DNA from: an uncultured Eubacteriales bacterium
Lineage (GTDB): Bacteria > Bacillota > Clostridia > Christensenellales > UBA1242
Length of the DNA stretch: 10,843 nt
NCBI GenBank assembly: GCA_902796635.1
Contig: CADBPU010000082.1
Span: 1-10,843, forward strand
Reading direction: 5' to 3'
A program made the position numbers and the translations under genes. Below, in pieces: positions 1-6,561 of this stretch. Below the pieces are notes generated by a model. The model saw only the letters and a list, made by a program, of their open reading frames with translations, had not been told where the DNA came from and did no database searches. The stretch's first letter is position 1. Every line of letters starts with the position of its first letter.

Positions 1-971
1 TCAAAGTGAGTTTCACCGTCAATATTATTTAATATTGATTGTTCTTCAAAAGATAATTGCAGATTTTTTATAACTGGATTATATTTATTTCTTAACTGTA
101 AATCATCCAAAATATCATCAGGAGAAAGCACAATTGCACCTTGACATGCTTTTATTATTGCATTTGTGCCAGAACTAGCAAAACTTGTAATTTCGCCCGG
201 GATTACATACAAATTGACGCCATAATCAAGGCAATAATTTTTTGTATGCATAGTTCCACTTTTAAGTGATGCTTCTGTTATCAAAACACCCTTTGAAAGA
301 CCTGCAATAATTCTGTTCCTTATTGGAAAATGCCATTGAGATGACTCAACATTTGGAGCATATTCTGTTATAACAAGACCTCTTTGCTCAATTTCTCTTT
401 CAAGTTCAAAATTTCTTTTTGGATAAATGTTATCAAAGCCACCACCAAGCACTGCAATAGTTTTGCCACCAACATCCAAAGCACCTTTGTGTGCAATGCT
501 GTCAACTCCGTCAGCAAGTCCACTTACGATGGTCAGTCCATTTGATGCAAGTGCTTTTGCAAATTTTTCTGTGATATTTCTGCCATAAATAGTTGGTTTT
601 CTTGTCCCCACAATACCAATACTAACTGAACTCAGCAAAGAAATATCGCCCTTGCAATACAAAATTATTGGTTTGTCTGGAAAATTGAAAAAGTTTTGCG
701 GATAATCAACACTTAGATAAGTAATAACTTTAATTCCCTTGCTATCCAAACTCAAAATATGTGTATTCAAATATTGTTCATCAAGTGCATAACACATTTT
801 GTAAAACTGCTCTTTTGACAAAAGATTAGAAAGCAAATTGTATGATTTTGAAAACTCTGCAAATATGTCTTTTGGGTTATCAAAAATGGCAAGAATTTCT
901 TCTTGCTTTTTGGTTGTCAAAAAATCAAATAAGTCAATCCATATTATTGCTTTTTCATCTTTATTATACAT
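1..971 (-). CDS. dprA: DNA processing protein DprA, 3' end cut by window edge
   Basis: DprA binds incoming single-stranded DNA and loads RecA during natural transformation; it is also widespread in bacteria not known to be competent. I translated it by hand: 323 complete codons are present before the left edge. The Rossmann-like core shows IGIVGTRKPTIYG (118-130), SGLADGVDSIAHKGAL (150-165), a GGGFDNIYPKRN stretch (176-187), FPIRNRIIAGLS (215-226) and a VIPG segment (256-259), all family hallmarks. Residues 1-75 form the usual N-terminal helical region. The C-terminal winged helix is just starting (about 305 onward) when the sequence ends. The ATG at 971 has a weak GGTGA upstream; the ATG at 984 is out of frame and soon stops. 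After SGT (238-240) the sequence MHTKNYCLDYG departs from the common SLITA-type stretch. It lies 80 bases after comM, a common gene pair. Confidence 0.95.
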   Translation of the reverse strand, partial: MYNKDEKAIIWIDLFDFLTTKKQEEILAIFDNPKDIFAEFSKSYNLLSNLLSKEQFYKMCYALDEQYLNTHILSLDSKGIKVITYLSVDYPQNFFNFPDKPIILYCKGDISLLSSVSIGIVGTRKPTIYGRNITEKFAKALASNGLTIVSGLADGVDSIAHKGALDVGGKTIAVLGGGFDNIYPKRNFELEREIEQRGLVITEYAPNVESSQWHFPIRNRIIAGLSKGVLITEASLKSGTMHTKNYCLDYGVNLYVIPGEITSFASSGTNAIIKACQGAIVLSPDDILDDLQLRNKYNPVIKNLQLSFEEQSILNNIDGETHF

Positions 972-992
972 TTTTTATCACCATAATTATTG

Positions 993-1048
993 TTTGCATA
1001 GTACTTAAAATTGTCAGTATTTACTAACTATTTTCACTTTGCATAGTA
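993..1048. repeat. 11-bp direct repeat pair in the comM-dprA gap
   Basis: TTTGCATAGTA occurs exactly at 993-1003 and again at 1038-1048 on the plus strand (TACTATGCAAA in the direction of transcription). The starts are 45 bases apart, and together the copies span most of the 80-base gap between comM and dprA. They could be paired protein-binding sites controlling dprA, or chance in AT-rich sequence. I found no good promoter in the gap. Confidence 0.5.
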
Positions 1049-1051
1049 GTT

Positions 1052-2584
1052 TTATTGCCAATATTTTCTGTCTAAACTTCTATAATTTATTGCTTCAATC
1101 AAATGCTCTAATTTTATATTTTCGCTACCATCAAGGTCGGCAATAGTTCGTGCAACTTTTAGTATTCTGTCATGTGCTCTTGCAGTCAAATTTAACTTTT
1201 TGAACGCTTCTTCAAGCACATGTTCGGCATCACTAGAAAGTTTGCAATATTTTTTTACAAGTGCAGAGTTCATAGCAGCATTGTTATGTATTTTGGTGCC
1301 CTTAAACCTTTGTGTTTGAGCGTTTCTCGCTCTTGCCACTCTTTCCTTGATGCTTGCTGAAGATTCTTCTAATTGGTCGCTTTTTAAGTCGCTATACTCT
1401 ATTGCGTCAACTTCAATCTGCAGATCTATTCTATCCATGAGTGGTCCACTTAATTTATTCAAGTAGTTGTGTATCTGCATAGGTGTGCATTTGCACTCAT
1501 GAAGTTTGCTTCCATAGTAGCCACAAGGACATGGGTTCATGCTTGCAACAAGTGCAAAATCTGCCGGATATTCAACAGTTTGAGCAATTCTGCTGACAGT
1601 TATAACTCTATCTTCTAGTGGTTGTCTTAAAGTTTCTATTAATGTTCTTGGATATTCTGGCGTTTCGTCCAAAAATAACACTCCATTGTGTGCCAAACTC
1701 ACTTCTCCCGGTCTACTTGTTCTGCCACCACCAACCATTGTTATGGTTGTTGTTGTGTGATGTGGTGCCCTAAATGGTCTTGTGAGAACTATTCCTTGCT
1801 TACTGTCCAATGTGCCTGCTACACTGTGTATTTTTGTGACTTCTAGTGCTTCTTCAAATGTCATGTCTGGGAGTATGCTAGGAAAACTTTTTGCAAGCAT
1901 AGTTTTTCCACTGCCCGGTGGGCCAATCAAAATAACGTTATGTCCACCAGCGGCAGCAATTTCCATTGCTCTTTTGGCTGTTTTTTGACCTTTTATATAA
2001 CAAAAATCGTTTGGAACTATTGCAGTTTTGACTTTATCTTCATAACTTGAAGTTGTCAGTGGTTCAAGTTTAATATTGCCACTCAAAAAGTCTGCTGCTT
2101 CAGTTAAAGATTGCACTGCATATATTTCAAGTCCTGCAATAAAACTTGCTTCCATTTTGTTTTCAGTTGGAATTATTATTTTTTTGAATCCATGTTCTCT
2201 TGCACTTATCAGCATTGGCAAAATGCCATTTACTTTTCTAACATCGCCATTGAGCGATAATTCGCCAAGAATTATAAAATCATTTGTTGAATTTGCTGGA
2301 ATTTGACTTGTTGCGCTTAAAAGACCAAGTGCAATAGGCAAATCATACATTGGGCCTTCTTTTCTTGTGTCTGCTGGTGCCAAATTTACAGTTATTCTAT
2401 ACAAAGGATATTCAAAACCACTATTTTTTAAGGCAGACATAATTCTATCTTTGCCTTCTTTTATACTTGCGTCAGGAAGTCCAACAACATTATAGCCCGG
2501 GAGTCCATTATTCAAATCAATTTCAACATCAATAGGATATCCTTCTATTCCTACAAGTCCAAAACTTTTTAATCTGCTTAACAT
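1052..2584 (-). CDS. comM: ComM/YifB-family Mg-chelatase-like AAA+ ATPase
   Basis: 510 aa, normal full length. ComM is a hexameric AAA+ motor that promotes branch migration of recombination intermediates during natural transformation in Gram-negative species; its role in low-GC Gram-positives is less clear. Residues 1-170 form the Lon/S5-like N-terminal domain, with the typical start MLSRLKSFGLVGIEGY and the GLPG..VVGLPDASIKE segment. The AAA+ module has Walker A GPPGSGKT (221-228), Walker B GVLFLDE (301-307), the cysteine motif NPCPCGYYG...CKC (350-367), an arginine-containing MDRIDL (383-388) and the C-terminal helical domain. The usual LDELPEF reads LDETPEY here. The ATG at 2584 has GAGG at 2592-2589 and aligns with family starts. 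It lies downstream of two terminators, so it probably begins a comM-dprA transcript. Confidence 0.95.
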   Translation of the reverse strand: MLSRLKSFGLVGIEGYPIDVEIDLNNGLPGYNVVGLPDASIKEGKDRIMSALKNSGFEYPLYRITVNLAPADTRKEGPMYDLPIALGLLSATSQIPANSTNDFIILGELSLNGDVRKVNGILPMLISAREHGFKKIIIPTENKMEASFIAGLEIYAVQSLTEAADFLSGNIKLEPLTTSSYEDKVKTAIVPNDFCYIKGQKTAKRAMEIAAAGGHNVILIGPPGSGKTMLAKSFPSILPDMTFEEALEVTKIHSVAGTLDSKQGIVLTRPFRAPHHTTTTITMVGGGRTSRPGEVSLAHNGVLFLDETPEYPRTLIETLRQPLEDRVITVSRIAQTVEYPADFALVASMNPCPCGYYGSKLHECKCTPMQIHNYLNKLSGPLMDRIDLQIEVDAIEYSDLKSDQLEESSASIKERVARARNAQTQRFKGTKIHNNAAMNSALVKKYCKLSSDAEHVLEEAFKKLNLTARAHDRILKVARTIADLDGSENIKLEHLIEAINYRSLDRKYWQ

Positions 2585-2599
2585 AAAACCTCGACTTTT

Positions 2600-2627
2600 A
2601 TTTTAGCACAAAAAATAAAAATGCCAA
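2600..2627 (-). promoter_or_regulatory. Candidate comM promoter overlapping a terminator arm
   Basis: On the minus strand TTGGCA (2627-2622) is followed after 16 bases by TAAAAT (2605-2600). The -35 box lies inside the 3' arm of the hairpin at 2620-2641. Transcription would start near 2594, only about 10 bases before the comM ATG and at the edge of the GAGG ribosome binding site, which is unusually tight. The call is an inference from box match and spacing. Confidence 0.35.
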
Positions 2628-2641
2628 AACTAATTGGCATT
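2612..2641 (-). terminator. Second intrinsic terminator after rplS
   Basis: AATGCCAA (2620-2627) and TTGGCATT (2634-2641) form a perfect 8-bp stem with a 6-base loop. In the minus direction it is followed by TTTATTTTT. It lies between rplS and comM and backs up the hairpin at 2665-2687. Confidence 0.7.
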
Positions 2642-2659
2642 AAAATCATATTTAATAAA

Positions 2660-2687
2660 TAAAAATGACTTAGTTTTACTAAGTCAT
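2660..2687 (-). terminator. Primary intrinsic terminator of rplS
   Basis: ATGACTTAGT (2665-2674) and ACTAAGTCAT (2678-2687) form a perfect 10-bp stem around a 3-base loop, 7 bases past the rplS stop codon. The minus-strand continuation is TTTTATTTATT, a suitable though interrupted U tract. Confidence 0.8.
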
Positions 2688-2694
2688 AATTATA

Positions 2695-3114
2695 TTATTC
2701 ATTTGTTTCGTTTTCAGAAACTTCTTGTTCTGCAGAAATAACTTCACCTGTTGGCAAAATCATGTCTTTGCCTGTTTTGTTTTCAGGAATTCTTGCAGAT
2801 TTACCTTTTCTATCACGGAGATAGTAAAGTTTTGCTCTTCTAACTTTTCCATGTCTAAGCACTTCTACTCTATCAATTCTTGGGCTGTGAAGTGGGAATG
2901 TTCTTTCAACACCAACGCCATAAGAAATTCTTCTAACAGTAAAAGATTCTCTAATGCTACCATTTCTTTTTGCAATAACAATACCTTCGTATGCTTGAAG
3001 TCTTTCTTTTCCGCCTTCAACAACTTTTACATAAACTTTTACGGTATCGCCAACACTGAATGCTGGAGCATCTTTTTTAAGGTTTTCTCTTTCAATTTCT
3101 TCAATTAAATTCAT
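2695..3114 (-). CDS. rplS: 50S ribosomal protein L19
   Basis: L19 lies at the subunit interface of the large ribosomal subunit, near the bridge to 16S rRNA. The 139-aa product carries the whole family fold: the N-terminal helix with FSVGDTVKVYVKV (19-31), ERLQAYEGIVIAKRNG (37-52), SFTVRRISYGVGVERTFPLHSP (57-78), and the conserved end RRAKLYYLRDRKGKSARI (92-109). Residues from about 115 to 139 are an acidic tail (six Glu) beyond the usual length of about 115-120 aa. The start is fixed by a strong AGGAGG eight or so bases upstream. In Bacillus subtilis rplS follows trmD; here it sits between yraN and comM, with its own promoter, leader and terminators, so it is probably monocistronic. Confidence 0.98.
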   Translation of the reverse strand: MNLIEEIERENLKKDAPAFSVGDTVKVYVKVVEGGKERLQAYEGIVIAKRNGSIRESFTVRRISYGVGVERTFPLHSPRIDRVEVLRHGKVRRAKLYYLRDRKGKSARIPENKTGKDMILPTGEVISAEQEVSENETNE

Positions 3115-3137
3115 GATTTCCTCCTAAAAAAGTATTT

Positions 3138-3185
3138 GTGAATAAGTGTTCTTGCACCGTATGTATTGGACCACTCATAAATCAC
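3138..3185 (-). ncRNA. Candidate L19 (rplS) mRNA leader structure
   Basis: The predicted rplS transcript starts at about 3186-3187 and folds at once. GTGA (3185-3182) pairs with TCAC (3141-3138), followed by a 3-base bulge; ATGAGTG (3178-3172) then pairs with CACTTAT (3148-3142), with one G-U pair. This makes an 11-bp stem closing a 23-base loop (3171-3149) that contains ACGGTGCAAGA. Ribosomal-protein leaders upstream of rplS are a known Bacillota RNA family (L19 leader), thought to mediate autoregulation. Position, size and a promoter placed exactly at the stem base support the call; I matched it by structure and context, not by covariance search. Confidence 0.7.
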
Positions 3186-3192
3186 CTGTGGT

Positions 3193-3221
3193 ATTTTATC
3201 ACATTAAAATTATATAATCAA
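3193..3221 (-). promoter_or_regulatory. rplS sigma-A type promoter
   Basis: TTGATT (3221-3216) and TAAAAT (3198-3193) are separated by exactly 17 bases. The predicted start, about 7 bases downstream near 3186, coincides with the first base pair of the leader stem. The agreement between promoter and leader strengthens both calls. Confidence 0.7.
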
Positions 3222-3258
3222 GTGAAATTTGAAATTTTTTGAAATATTTATTATTATA

Positions 3259-3603
3259 CTAAAAACAATTTTCAATATGCGTTATTGTATCGCCAAGAAT
3301 TTCTACACAATCAAATCTAACCTGTTTGTTTGTCAATTTTTTTGCAACAAGATACTGCAAAGCAACTTTTCTTATTTTGTTTTGTTTGTATGGAGTTATT
3401 GCTTCTCTTGGCATGCCAAATCTTTTTGTTTGTCTATTTTTTACTTCAACAAAAACTATGATATCGTTTTTTGTTGCGATAATATCAATTTCTCCAATTT
3501 TTGTTGTGTAGTTTTGTTCAAGAATTTTATATCCCTTTTCAGTCAAATATTGCTTTGCAAGAGTTTCTCCTTGAACACCCAAGACGTGGTTTAGTGCTTT
3601 CAT
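3259..3603 (-). CDS. yraN: YraN family (UPF0102) endonuclease-like protein
   Basis: 114 aa, typical length. The family has a restriction-endonuclease-like (PD-(D/E)xK) fold, but its biological role is not firmly established. Visible features are GETLAKQYLTEKGYKILEQN (12-31), the catalytic-type core GEIDII (37-42, Asp40) and VFVEVKNR (50-57, Glu53 and Lys55), and FGMPREAI (62-69). Asp40/Glu53/Lys55 fit the nuclease motif. AAGGA just upstream supports the ATG at 3603. It follows rnhB by 80 bases, as is common in bacteria. No terminator is visible between it and the rplS promoter. Confidence 0.93.
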   Translation of the reverse strand: MKALNHVLGVQGETLAKQYLTEKGYKILEQNYTTKIGEIDIIATKNDIIVFVEVKNRQTKRFGMPREAITPYKQNKIRKVALQYLVAKKLTNKQVRFDCVEILGDTITHIENCF

Positions 3604-3640
3604 ATTTTTTTCCTTATTTTTTGAAAATTTACAGAAAAAT

Positions 3641-3682
3641 TGCGTATTTTTACTGTTTTTTTATGTTTTTTTACTATTTTTT
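3641..3682 (-). repeat. Helically phased A-tract element after rnhB
   Basis: In the minus direction, runs of 5-7 A start at 3682, 3672, 3662 and 3651, followed by AATTTTT at 3641: spacings of 10, 10, 11 and 10 bases. Such phasing is the classic signature of intrinsically curved DNA. The element starts right after the rnhB stop codon and ends before the yraN ribosome binding site. The last tract and the T run can also fold into a 6-bp A-U hairpin around ACGCA. It resembles the element at 5286-5332. Confidence 0.6.
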
Positions 3683-3683
3683 A

Positions 3684-4316
3684 TTAAATTTTAACAAAAT
3701 TTTTTATAAATGATTTTCTATGTATTTTGCAAGGACCAAACTTTTTCAAAAGTTCAATATGCTCTTTTGTGCCATAACCCTTGTGTTTTGCAAAGTGATA
3801 TTCTGGATATTCAGCATCAAGTTTTTGCATCAGTTTGTCCCTATAAACTTTTGCGAGAATTGAAGCAGCAGCGATTGAATAACTTGTTGCATCACCCTTG
3901 ATTATTGCAATTTGCTGAACATCACTATCTATATTTTTTACTGCATCGACAAGTGTAAGATTTGGCTTTTGTGATAGGCCTTCAATTGCTTTTTTCATGC
4001 CTAGTTTTGTGGCTTCTAAAATATTGATTTCATCAATAGTTTTTTCATCAATTTCTTGAATAGAATAACAAATTGCGGTTTTTTTGATTTGCTCAAAGAG
4101 TTCTTCTCTTTGTTTTTCACTCAATTTTTTGCTGTCATTTATTCCCATAATTATTTTGTCATTATCAAGTGGCATAATGCAACTTGCAACCACAACTGGT
4201 CCACAAAGTGGTCCCCTGCCTGCTTCATCTATTCCACAAAAAATGTTATATTGCTTTGCAATATTTCTGTCATATTCAACAAGTTTTAGTGTTGTTTCAA
4301 TCTTATTTGATTTCAT
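3684..4316 (-). CDS. rnhB: Ribonuclease HII
   Basis: RNase HII cuts RNA in RNA-DNA hybrids and removes misincorporated ribonucleotides from DNA. From the ATG at 4316 the product is 210 aa. Catalytic residues are visible: Asp30 and Glu31 in GIDEAGRGPLCGPV, Asp124 in LVDAV, and Asp142 in KGDATSYSIAAASILAKVYRD (140-160). The C-terminal stretch KGYGTKEHIELLKKFGPCKIHRKSF is typical. The reading frame extends 32 codons further to a TTG at 4412, but AAGGAA at 4327-4322 with 5-base spacing and family alignment favour 4316. It lies 101 bases after rbgA, the neighbour it also has in Bacillus subtilis. Confidence 0.96.
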   Translation of the reverse strand: MKSNKIETTLKLVEYDRNIAKQYNIFCGIDEAGRGPLCGPVVVASCIMPLDNDKIIMGINDSKKLSEKQREELFEQIKKTAICYSIQEIDEKTIDEINILEATKLGMKKAIEGLSQKPNLTLVDAVKNIDSDVQQIAIIKGDATSYSIAAASILAKVYRDKLMQKLDAEYPEYHFAKHKGYGTKEHIELLKKFGPCKIHRKSFIKNFVKI

Positions 4317-4417
4317 TAAGATTCCTTTTTTGATTTTTGCAAATTTGTATTCTATAATCAAAAAGATAACATAAGTGCGGTAATAAACATCGGCTGTTCG
4401 GTAGATAGCCAAGATTA

Positions 4418-5254
4418 CTAATCCAATGTAATTTTTCCTAGTCTACCCTTTCTAAAATCGTCCAGAATTCCAATAGCACCACGCTCGTAATCAATTTCGT
4501 TGCCTTTTGAAATAAAGCCACGCTTTTTGCAGATTTCTTCAAAAATTGCCAGATTTGTTTTTCCATCAGTTTTAATATTGTATCGATTTTCAAGCAAACT
4601 TGCGTCAAGTTTTTTGATATCTCCAACAAATTCAAGTCCAAGTGTTGCGATGTCTAATATTTCATTTTTGATCGAGCCAATATATGCAAGTCGTGTGCCA
4701 ACAACTTCGTTGTCTATGTCTGGCCAAAGAGTGCCAGGGGTGTCAAGCAAATTTATATTATCATCAATAGCCACCCACTGTTTGCCACGTGTGACACCTG
4801 GTTTGTCGCCAGTTATTGCTTTGCCTTTGCTTGCAAGATTGTTGATAAGTGTGCTTTTGCCGCTATTTGGCACACCAATCACCATTGCACGAAAAGGTAT
4901 ATTTAGACCCTTTCTCTTATTCCAATCTGCTTTTTTAGAAAGCATAGTTTTCATAAGAGTTTTTATGACTTTTGCACTGCCTGAAACTGTGCTGTTGAGT
5001 TTTATGCAAACAGAATTTTCTTTTTGTGAAAAATATTGTTGCCAATAGTTTGTTCTATCTTCATTTGATAAATCACATTTGCTTAAAACATATATAACTG
5101 GTCTTTTGCTAGAAATTTTATCAAAACTTGGATTAAGACATGAAAAAGGTGCTCTGCTATCGAGAACATAAATTATAAGGTCTACATTTTTAAGTTCTTT
5201 TCCCATAACATCCAAAGCACTTTTCATGTGCCCCGGAAACCAATTTATTTTCAT
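4418..5254 (-). CDS. rbgA: Ribosome biogenesis GTPase RbgA (YlqF)
   Basis: RbgA is a circularly permuted GTPase needed for late 50S subunit assembly. The 278-aa product shows the permuted motif order: G4 at SKCD (58-61), G1 GVPNSGKST (127-135), G2 near Thr155 in KPGVTRGKQW, and G3 DTPG (171-174). The N-terminal NWFPGHM places His9, the known catalytic histidine, as expected. The C-terminal helical domain (about 200-278) contacts rRNA. The G4 motif reads SKCD rather than the usual NKxD. The start is supported by AGGAG at 5264-5260. It follows trmD by 49 bases; rplS, often between these two genes, is absent here. Confidence 0.96.
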   Translation of the reverse strand: MKINWFPGHMKSALDVMGKELKNVDLIIYVLDSRAPFSCLNPSFDKISSKRPVIYVLSKCDLSNEDRTNYWQQYFSQKENSVCIKLNSTVSGSAKVIKTLMKTMLSKKADWNKRKGLNIPFRAMVIGVPNSGKSTLINNLASKGKAITGDKPGVTRGKQWVAIDDNINLLDTPGTLWPDIDNEVVGTRLAYIGSIKNEILDIATLGLEFVGDIKKLDASLLENRYNIKTDGKTNLAIFEEICKKRGFISKGNEIDYERGAIGILDDFRKGRLGKITLD

Positions 5255-5285
5255 ATAATCTCCTATTTTTCTAAAAACAATAGAA

Positions 5286-5332
5286 AAATACCGTATTTTT
5301 TGCTTATTTTTTGCTATTTTTTAATGATTTTT
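5286..5332 (-). repeat. Helically phased A-tract element at the trmD 3' end
   Basis: In the minus direction A-runs start at 5332, 5322, 5312 and 5301 (spacings 10, 10, 11), followed by a TATTTTT run. The element covers the last codons and stop of trmD and part of the gap to rbgA. The last A-run and the T-run can fold into a 7-bp A-U hairpin around CGG. It shares AAAAAATAG, AAAATACG and ATTTTTCT blocks, in the same order, with the element at 3641-3682. Confidence 0.6.
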
Positions 5333-6020
5333 GATATTTTCTATACAAATCAGGTCTACGTTTTCTTGTTAATTTCAAACTTTCTTGATGTTGCCAGTTG
5401 GCAATTTCCTGATGATTTCCACCAAACAAAATTTCTGGAACAACAAGCCCATTATAAGCTCTTGGCTTTGTGTATTGTGGATATTCTAGTAGCCCATTTG
5501 AAAAACTTTCTTCTTCTGTACTACCCTCGCTCAATACTCCTTCAACATATCTTGCAACTGCATCACATAGCACCATTGCAGGCAGTTCTCCACCCGTCAA
5601 AACATAGTCTCCTATACTTATTTCTTGCATATCAAAATGGTCAATAACTCTTTGATCAATGCCTTCATAATGCCCACAAACAATAATTAGGTGTTCAAGT
5701 TTTGCAAGGTTTGTGACAATTTTTTGCTCCAATCTTTCGCCCTTTGGTGACATATATATGATTTGACACAAATCTTTGTTTTGTTTTTCTTCTTCTGTCA
5801 AAATGCTGTTTATGGCATCAAAAAGTGGCTGGCAAGTCATAACCATACCCGCACCACCACCAAAAGGTGTGTCGTCAACTTTTTTGTGCTTGTCTTTGCT
5901 GAAATCTCTTATATTTATATAATTGATTTCAAGCAATTTATTTTTTACTGCTCTTTCCAATATGCTGTTATTTATTGCATCAAACATTTCAAGAAAAAGT
6001 GTTAAGATATCAATTTTCAT
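5304..6020 (-). CDS. trmD: tRNA (guanine-37-N1)-methyltransferase TrmD
   Basis: TrmD methylates N1 of G37 next to the anticodon, using S-adenosylmethionine, and prevents +1 frameshifting. The 238-aa product is full length for this SPOUT enzyme. Motifs: the start MKIDILTLFLEMF, the loop DDTPFGGGAGMVM (49-61), SPKG (91-94), GHYEGIDQR (116-124), and the trefoil knot ISIGDYVLTGGELPA (134-148). The segment STEEESFSNGLLEYPQYTKP (167-186) includes Glu171 where the E. coli enzyme has its catalytic Asp169 (in TEDSF). The C-terminal tRNA-binding helices end in a lysine-rich tail encoded by A-tracts. The start lies 1 base after the rimM stop with no clear Shine-Dalgarno, suggesting translational coupling. 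Confidence 0.97.
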   Translation of the reverse strand: MKIDILTLFLEMFDAINNSILERAVKNKLLEINYINIRDFSKDKHKKVDDTPFGGGAGMVMTCQPLFDAINSILTEEEKQNKDLCQIIYMSPKGERLEQKIVTNLAKLEHLIIVCGHYEGIDQRVIDHFDMQEISIGDYVLTGGELPAMVLCDAVARYVEGVLSEGSTEEESFSNGLLEYPQYTKPRAYNGLVVPEILFGGNHQEIANWQHQESLKLTRKRRPDLYRKYQKSLKNSKK

Positions 6021-6021
6021 G

Positions 6022-6525
6022 CTATTCTACCAAACCTTCATAAAAATGCTCTGTTATTTCAATTTTTTTGTTTTTTATATCAATATTTTTGATAAAATCA
6101 CTCACAAAAGGGATTCTTGCTTCTTTTGCATTAACATCCAAAACAAAGATATCTGTTGCACCAAAATTTTCAACATCAACAAGTGTTGCAATATAGTCAT
6201 CTTTGCTATATAATTTGCAACCAATCAAATCTTCAACCAAAAACTCACCTTCTTCCAAATCATGTTTTGGTGTATCCGTGATATAAATTTTTTTGTTTTT
6301 GAATTTTGTAACTTGATTTATGTCATCATAGCCCTTTATCTTCAATTTTATAAATTGATCTTTTTTGATGACAATTTTTTCAACCAAAAATTTCTCATCA
6401 AAGCCATCAATGAAAAATTCTTTGAGATTTTCAAACTTTTGATATTCTTTATTTTCTGCCAAAACTTTAAGTTCTCCACGCAGTCCAAACGTGTTGACAA
6501 TTTTGCCAATAACTTGATTTTCCAT
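6022..6525 (-). CDS. rimM: 16S rRNA processing protein RimM
   Basis: RimM assists maturation of the 30S head domain and binds ribosomal protein S19. The 167-aa product has the N-terminal RimM domain with VIGKIVNTFGLRGELKV (5-21) and the C-terminal PRC barrel starting at EFLVEDLIGCKLYS (94-107) and including EARIPFVSDFIKNID (135-149). The ATG at 6525 matches family starts; no Shine-Dalgarno precedes it (the upstream bases are TAAAATAATTGC), and a possible promoter would put the transcript start on or next to this ATG. It sits after the khpA terminator and is followed 1 base later by trmD, its usual partner. Confidence 0.94.
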   Translation of the reverse strand: MENQVIGKIVNTFGLRGELKVLAENKEYQKFENLKEFFIDGFDEKFLVEKIVIKKDQFIKLKIKGYDDINQVTKFKNKKIYITDTPKHDLEEGEFLVEDLIGCKLYSKDDYIATLVDVENFGATDIFVLDVNAKEARIPFVSDFIKNIDIKNKKIEITEHFYEGLVE

Positions 6526-6531
6526 GCAATT

Positions 6532-6560
6532 ATTTTAACATAAATAAAATTATATGAAAA
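6532..6560 (-). promoter_or_regulatory. Candidate rimM-trmD promoter, possibly leaderless
   Basis: TTTTCA (6560-6555) and TAAAAT (6537-6532) are 17 bases apart, giving a predicted start at about 6525-6526, the rimM ATG itself. A TATAAT at 6554-6549 is an alternative -10 box without a good -35. Need for a promoter is suggested by the terminator immediately upstream. Confidence 0.4.
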
Positions 6561-6561
6561 C

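Noticed and set aside
4317..4412. 32-codon N-terminal extension of rnhB
   Set aside because: It would start at TTG with no ribosome binding site, its residues do not resemble RNase HII, and an ATG with AAGGAA at 4316 fits the family start.
4317..4417. Somewhat GC-richer patch between rbgA and rnhB (CCGAACAGCCG region) as a hairpin or RNA
   Set aside because: Only a 4-bp GGCT/AGCC pairing over a long loop is visible, with no T-run and no convincing promoter boxes.
5228..5647. Plus-strand open frames such as 5228-5647, 4500-5048 and 2725-3108
   Set aside because: They lie antisense to well-identified genes and read as hydrophobic or Phe/Ser/Cys-rich shadow translations of AT-rich coding sequence.
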